Origin: Gammaproteobacteria bacterium
GTDB lineage: Bacteria; Pseudomonadota; Gammaproteobacteria; Steroidobacterales; Steroidobacteraceae
DNA length: 7,288 bases
NCBI GenBank assembly: GCA_003162555.1
Contig: PMNQ01000216.1
Span: 1,306-8,593 of the forward strand
Direction: 5' to 3'
In this document: in pieces, positions 6,073 through 7,288 of the stretch
Layout: every line of letters begins with the position of its first letter
How positions within the stretch are numbered: position 1 is the stretch's first letter
Program-made: the position numbers and the translations under genes
Notes under the pieces: model-generated
The model's database searches: none
Seen by the model: the letters and a program-made list of their open reading frames with translations, nothing else
What the model was told of the DNA's origin: nothing

Positions 6073-7288
6073 ACACGCGCTCCTTGAACGGGGCGATGCC
6101 CAGCCGGCGCACCACCTGCAGGAAAGTTTCGTTGTCGCTCTCGCGCCGTTCGACATACACATCGACGATGCGCGCGATCGTTGCCGCCACGTGCGGCTTC
6201 GACACCGACGGGCCGATGACTTCGCCGAGGGCCACCTCACCGCTGGCCGAGCCGCCGAGCGTGATCTGGTACCACTCCTCGCCGTGCTTGTCGACGCCAA
6301 GGATGCCGATGTGGCCGATGTGATGATGCCCACAGGCGTTCATGCAGCCGGACATCTTCACCTGGATCTCGCCCAGGTCGTACAGGTAGTCCAGGTCGTC
6401 AAACTGCGCGTGGATCTGCTTGGCGATGCCGATCGAGCCGGCATTGGCCAGGCTGCAGAAATCGAGGCCCGGGCAGCAGATCATGTCGGTGAGCGTGCCG
6501 ATGTTCGGCGTCGCGAGCCCGAGCGGCGTGAGCGCCCCATGCAGTTCGCGCAAATCGCGCTGCGGCACGTCGGCGAGCACCAGGTTCTGGTCGTGCGTCA
6601 CGCGCACTTCGCCGAAACTGTGGCGGTCGGCCAGATCGGCGAGCGCGTCCATCTGTGCGTCCGTCATGTCGCCCGGCGCTTCGCCGTGCTTCTTCAGTGA
6701 GATGAACACCACGCGATAGCCGCTGACCTTGTGCGCGCGGGTGTTGTGCCGGTACCAGGCGAGAAAGGCGGTGGAGGCGCCAACGCTTTCATCTGCGTCT
6801 GGCAGCGACAGGTACGGCGGCGGCGCGAAGCTGGCACGGAGTCGCGCGATGGTCGCGGCGTCCGCATGCGGCGCCACTGCATGGTTGGCGGCGAATTCCG
6901 CCTCGACCTGGCGCGAGAATTCCTCGATGCCGAGTGACTTGACCAGCACCTTGATGCGCGCGCGATGAATGTTGTCGCGGCGACCGTAGCGATTGTAGAC
7001 GCGCAGGATCGCATCGAGGTACGCCAGCAGTTCGTGCTGCGGCAGCCACTCACGGATGCGCTTGCCGATGATCGGCATGCGTCCCAGACCGCCGCCGACC
7101 AGCACTTCGAAACCAGTCTCGCCATCGGGCCCGCGCACCAGCCGCAGGCCGATATCGTGCACCGCCGAGACCGAGCGATCGTTCGACGCGCCGGTGACCG
7201 CGATCTTGAACTTGCGTGGCAGGTACGTGAATTCCGGGTGCAGCGTCGACCACTGCCGGATCAGTTCGCACCACGGCCGCGGATCCTC
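6047..7288 (-). CDS. cysI: Sulfite reductase hemoprotein (beta subunit), C-terminal part (5' end outside window)
   Basis: This is a siroheme and [4Fe-4S] enzyme that reduces sulfite to sulfide with six electrons in assimilatory sulfate reduction, in the cytoplasm. The frame is open to the last base of the window; 413 residues are visible and about 140 N-terminal residues of a usual protein near 550 are missing. The cluster and siroheme ligands are intact: C-x5-C in MICCPGLDFCSLA (visible residues 272 and 278) and C-x3-C in SGCMNACGHHHIGHIG (315 and 319), encoded between 6332 and 6475. Upstream are the family segments RKFKIAVTGASNDR, GFEVLVGGGLGRMP, and the second ferredoxin-like half beginning near VSGYRVVFISLKKHG. 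The SGCMNACGHHH version is typical of Pseudomonas-type CysI followed by DUF934 rather than of the E. coli enzyme. A ferredoxin-dependent nitrite reductase is the main alternative, made less likely by the DUF934 neighbour. Confidence 0.92.
   Translation of the reverse strand, partial: EDPRPWCELIRQWSTLHPEFTYLPRKFKIAVTGASNDRSVSAVHDIGLRLVRGPDGETGFEVLVGGGLGRMPIIGKRIREWLPQHELLAYLDAILRVYNRYGRRDNIHRARIKVLVKSLGIEEFSRQVEAEFAANHAVAPHADAATIARLRASFAPPPYLSLPDADESVGASTAFLAWYRHNTRAHKVSGYRVVFISLKKHGEAPGDMTDAQMDALADLADRHSFGEVRVTHDQNLVLADVPQRDLRELHGALTPLGLATPNIGTLTDMICCPGLDFCSLANAGSIGIAKQIHAQFDDLDYLYDLGEIQVKMSGCMNACGHHHIGHIGILGVDKHGEEWYQITLGGSASGEVALGEVIGPSVSKPHVAATIARIVDVYVERRESDNETFLQVVRRLGIAPFKERVYAPDSVAA
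6080..6085 (-). promoter_or_regulatory. Shine-Dalgarno sequence deciding the DUF934 start
   Basis: On the minus strand AAGGAG lies 7 bases before the ATG at 6072, inside the last codons of cysI. It is among the strongest ribosome binding sites in the window and supports the internal start over the longer open frame that reaches back to 6333. It also shows how DUF934 can be translated separately from the overlapping upstream gene. Confidence 0.75.

Noticed and set aside
6073..6333. N-terminal extension of the DUF934 frame by 87 codons
   Set aside because: The extension is Arg/Ser-rich, lies inside the conserved [4Fe-4S] region of cysI in another frame, and the AAGGAG-ATG pair at 6072 gives the normal family length.

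Overview
The window is GC-rich throughout and densely coded, with short gaps and no insertion sequence, tRNA, rRNA or CRISPR array that I could see. The gene families and their order suggest the chromosome of a proteobacterium, most likely a gammaproteobacterium. The evidence is a HemL tail of proteobacterial type, and a CysI-type sulfite reductase followed by a DUF934 gene, an arrangement known from pseudomonads and relatives. I cannot name the genus from sequence alone.

Layout. (1) Positions 1-480 (+) hold the C-terminal 159 codons of hemL (tetrapyrrole synthesis), cut by the window edge. (2) Positions 481-632 are a 152-bp gap with a perfect 7-bp-stem hairpin, a second small inverted repeat and a CRP-like sequence; it probably holds the control region of the next genes. 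(3) Positions 633-5582 (+) hold four tightly spaced genes (gaps of 30, 20 and 16 bp) that look like one operon: a TonB-C-domain membrane protein with an apparent degenerate receiver-like domain on its cytoplasmic side; a membrane-bound CheA-like kinase (periplasmic sensor, PAS-like, Hpt, HATPase) without the CheW-like domain; a stand-alone CheY-like receiver; and a CheX-like phosphatase. (4) Positions 5602-7288 (-) hold a converging pair, the C-terminal 413 codons of a sulfite reductase hemoprotein (cysI type) and an overlapping DUF934 gene.

How the genes may work together. In the central operon a phosphoryl group would pass from the kinase's own Hpt histidine to the receiver and be removed by CheX. 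No chemoreceptor, CheW, CheR, CheB or DNA-binding output is present in the window, so the output is unknown. The TonB-domain protein at the head of the operon, with its receiver-like N-terminus, is the most unusual part. It suggests, but does not prove, that phosphosignalling is coupled to an envelope process. The converging pair belongs to assimilatory sulfate reduction. HemL (general tetrapyrrole supply) and CysI (siroheme-dependent) are linked only loosely through tetrapyrrole chemistry, and the sequence shows no shared control.
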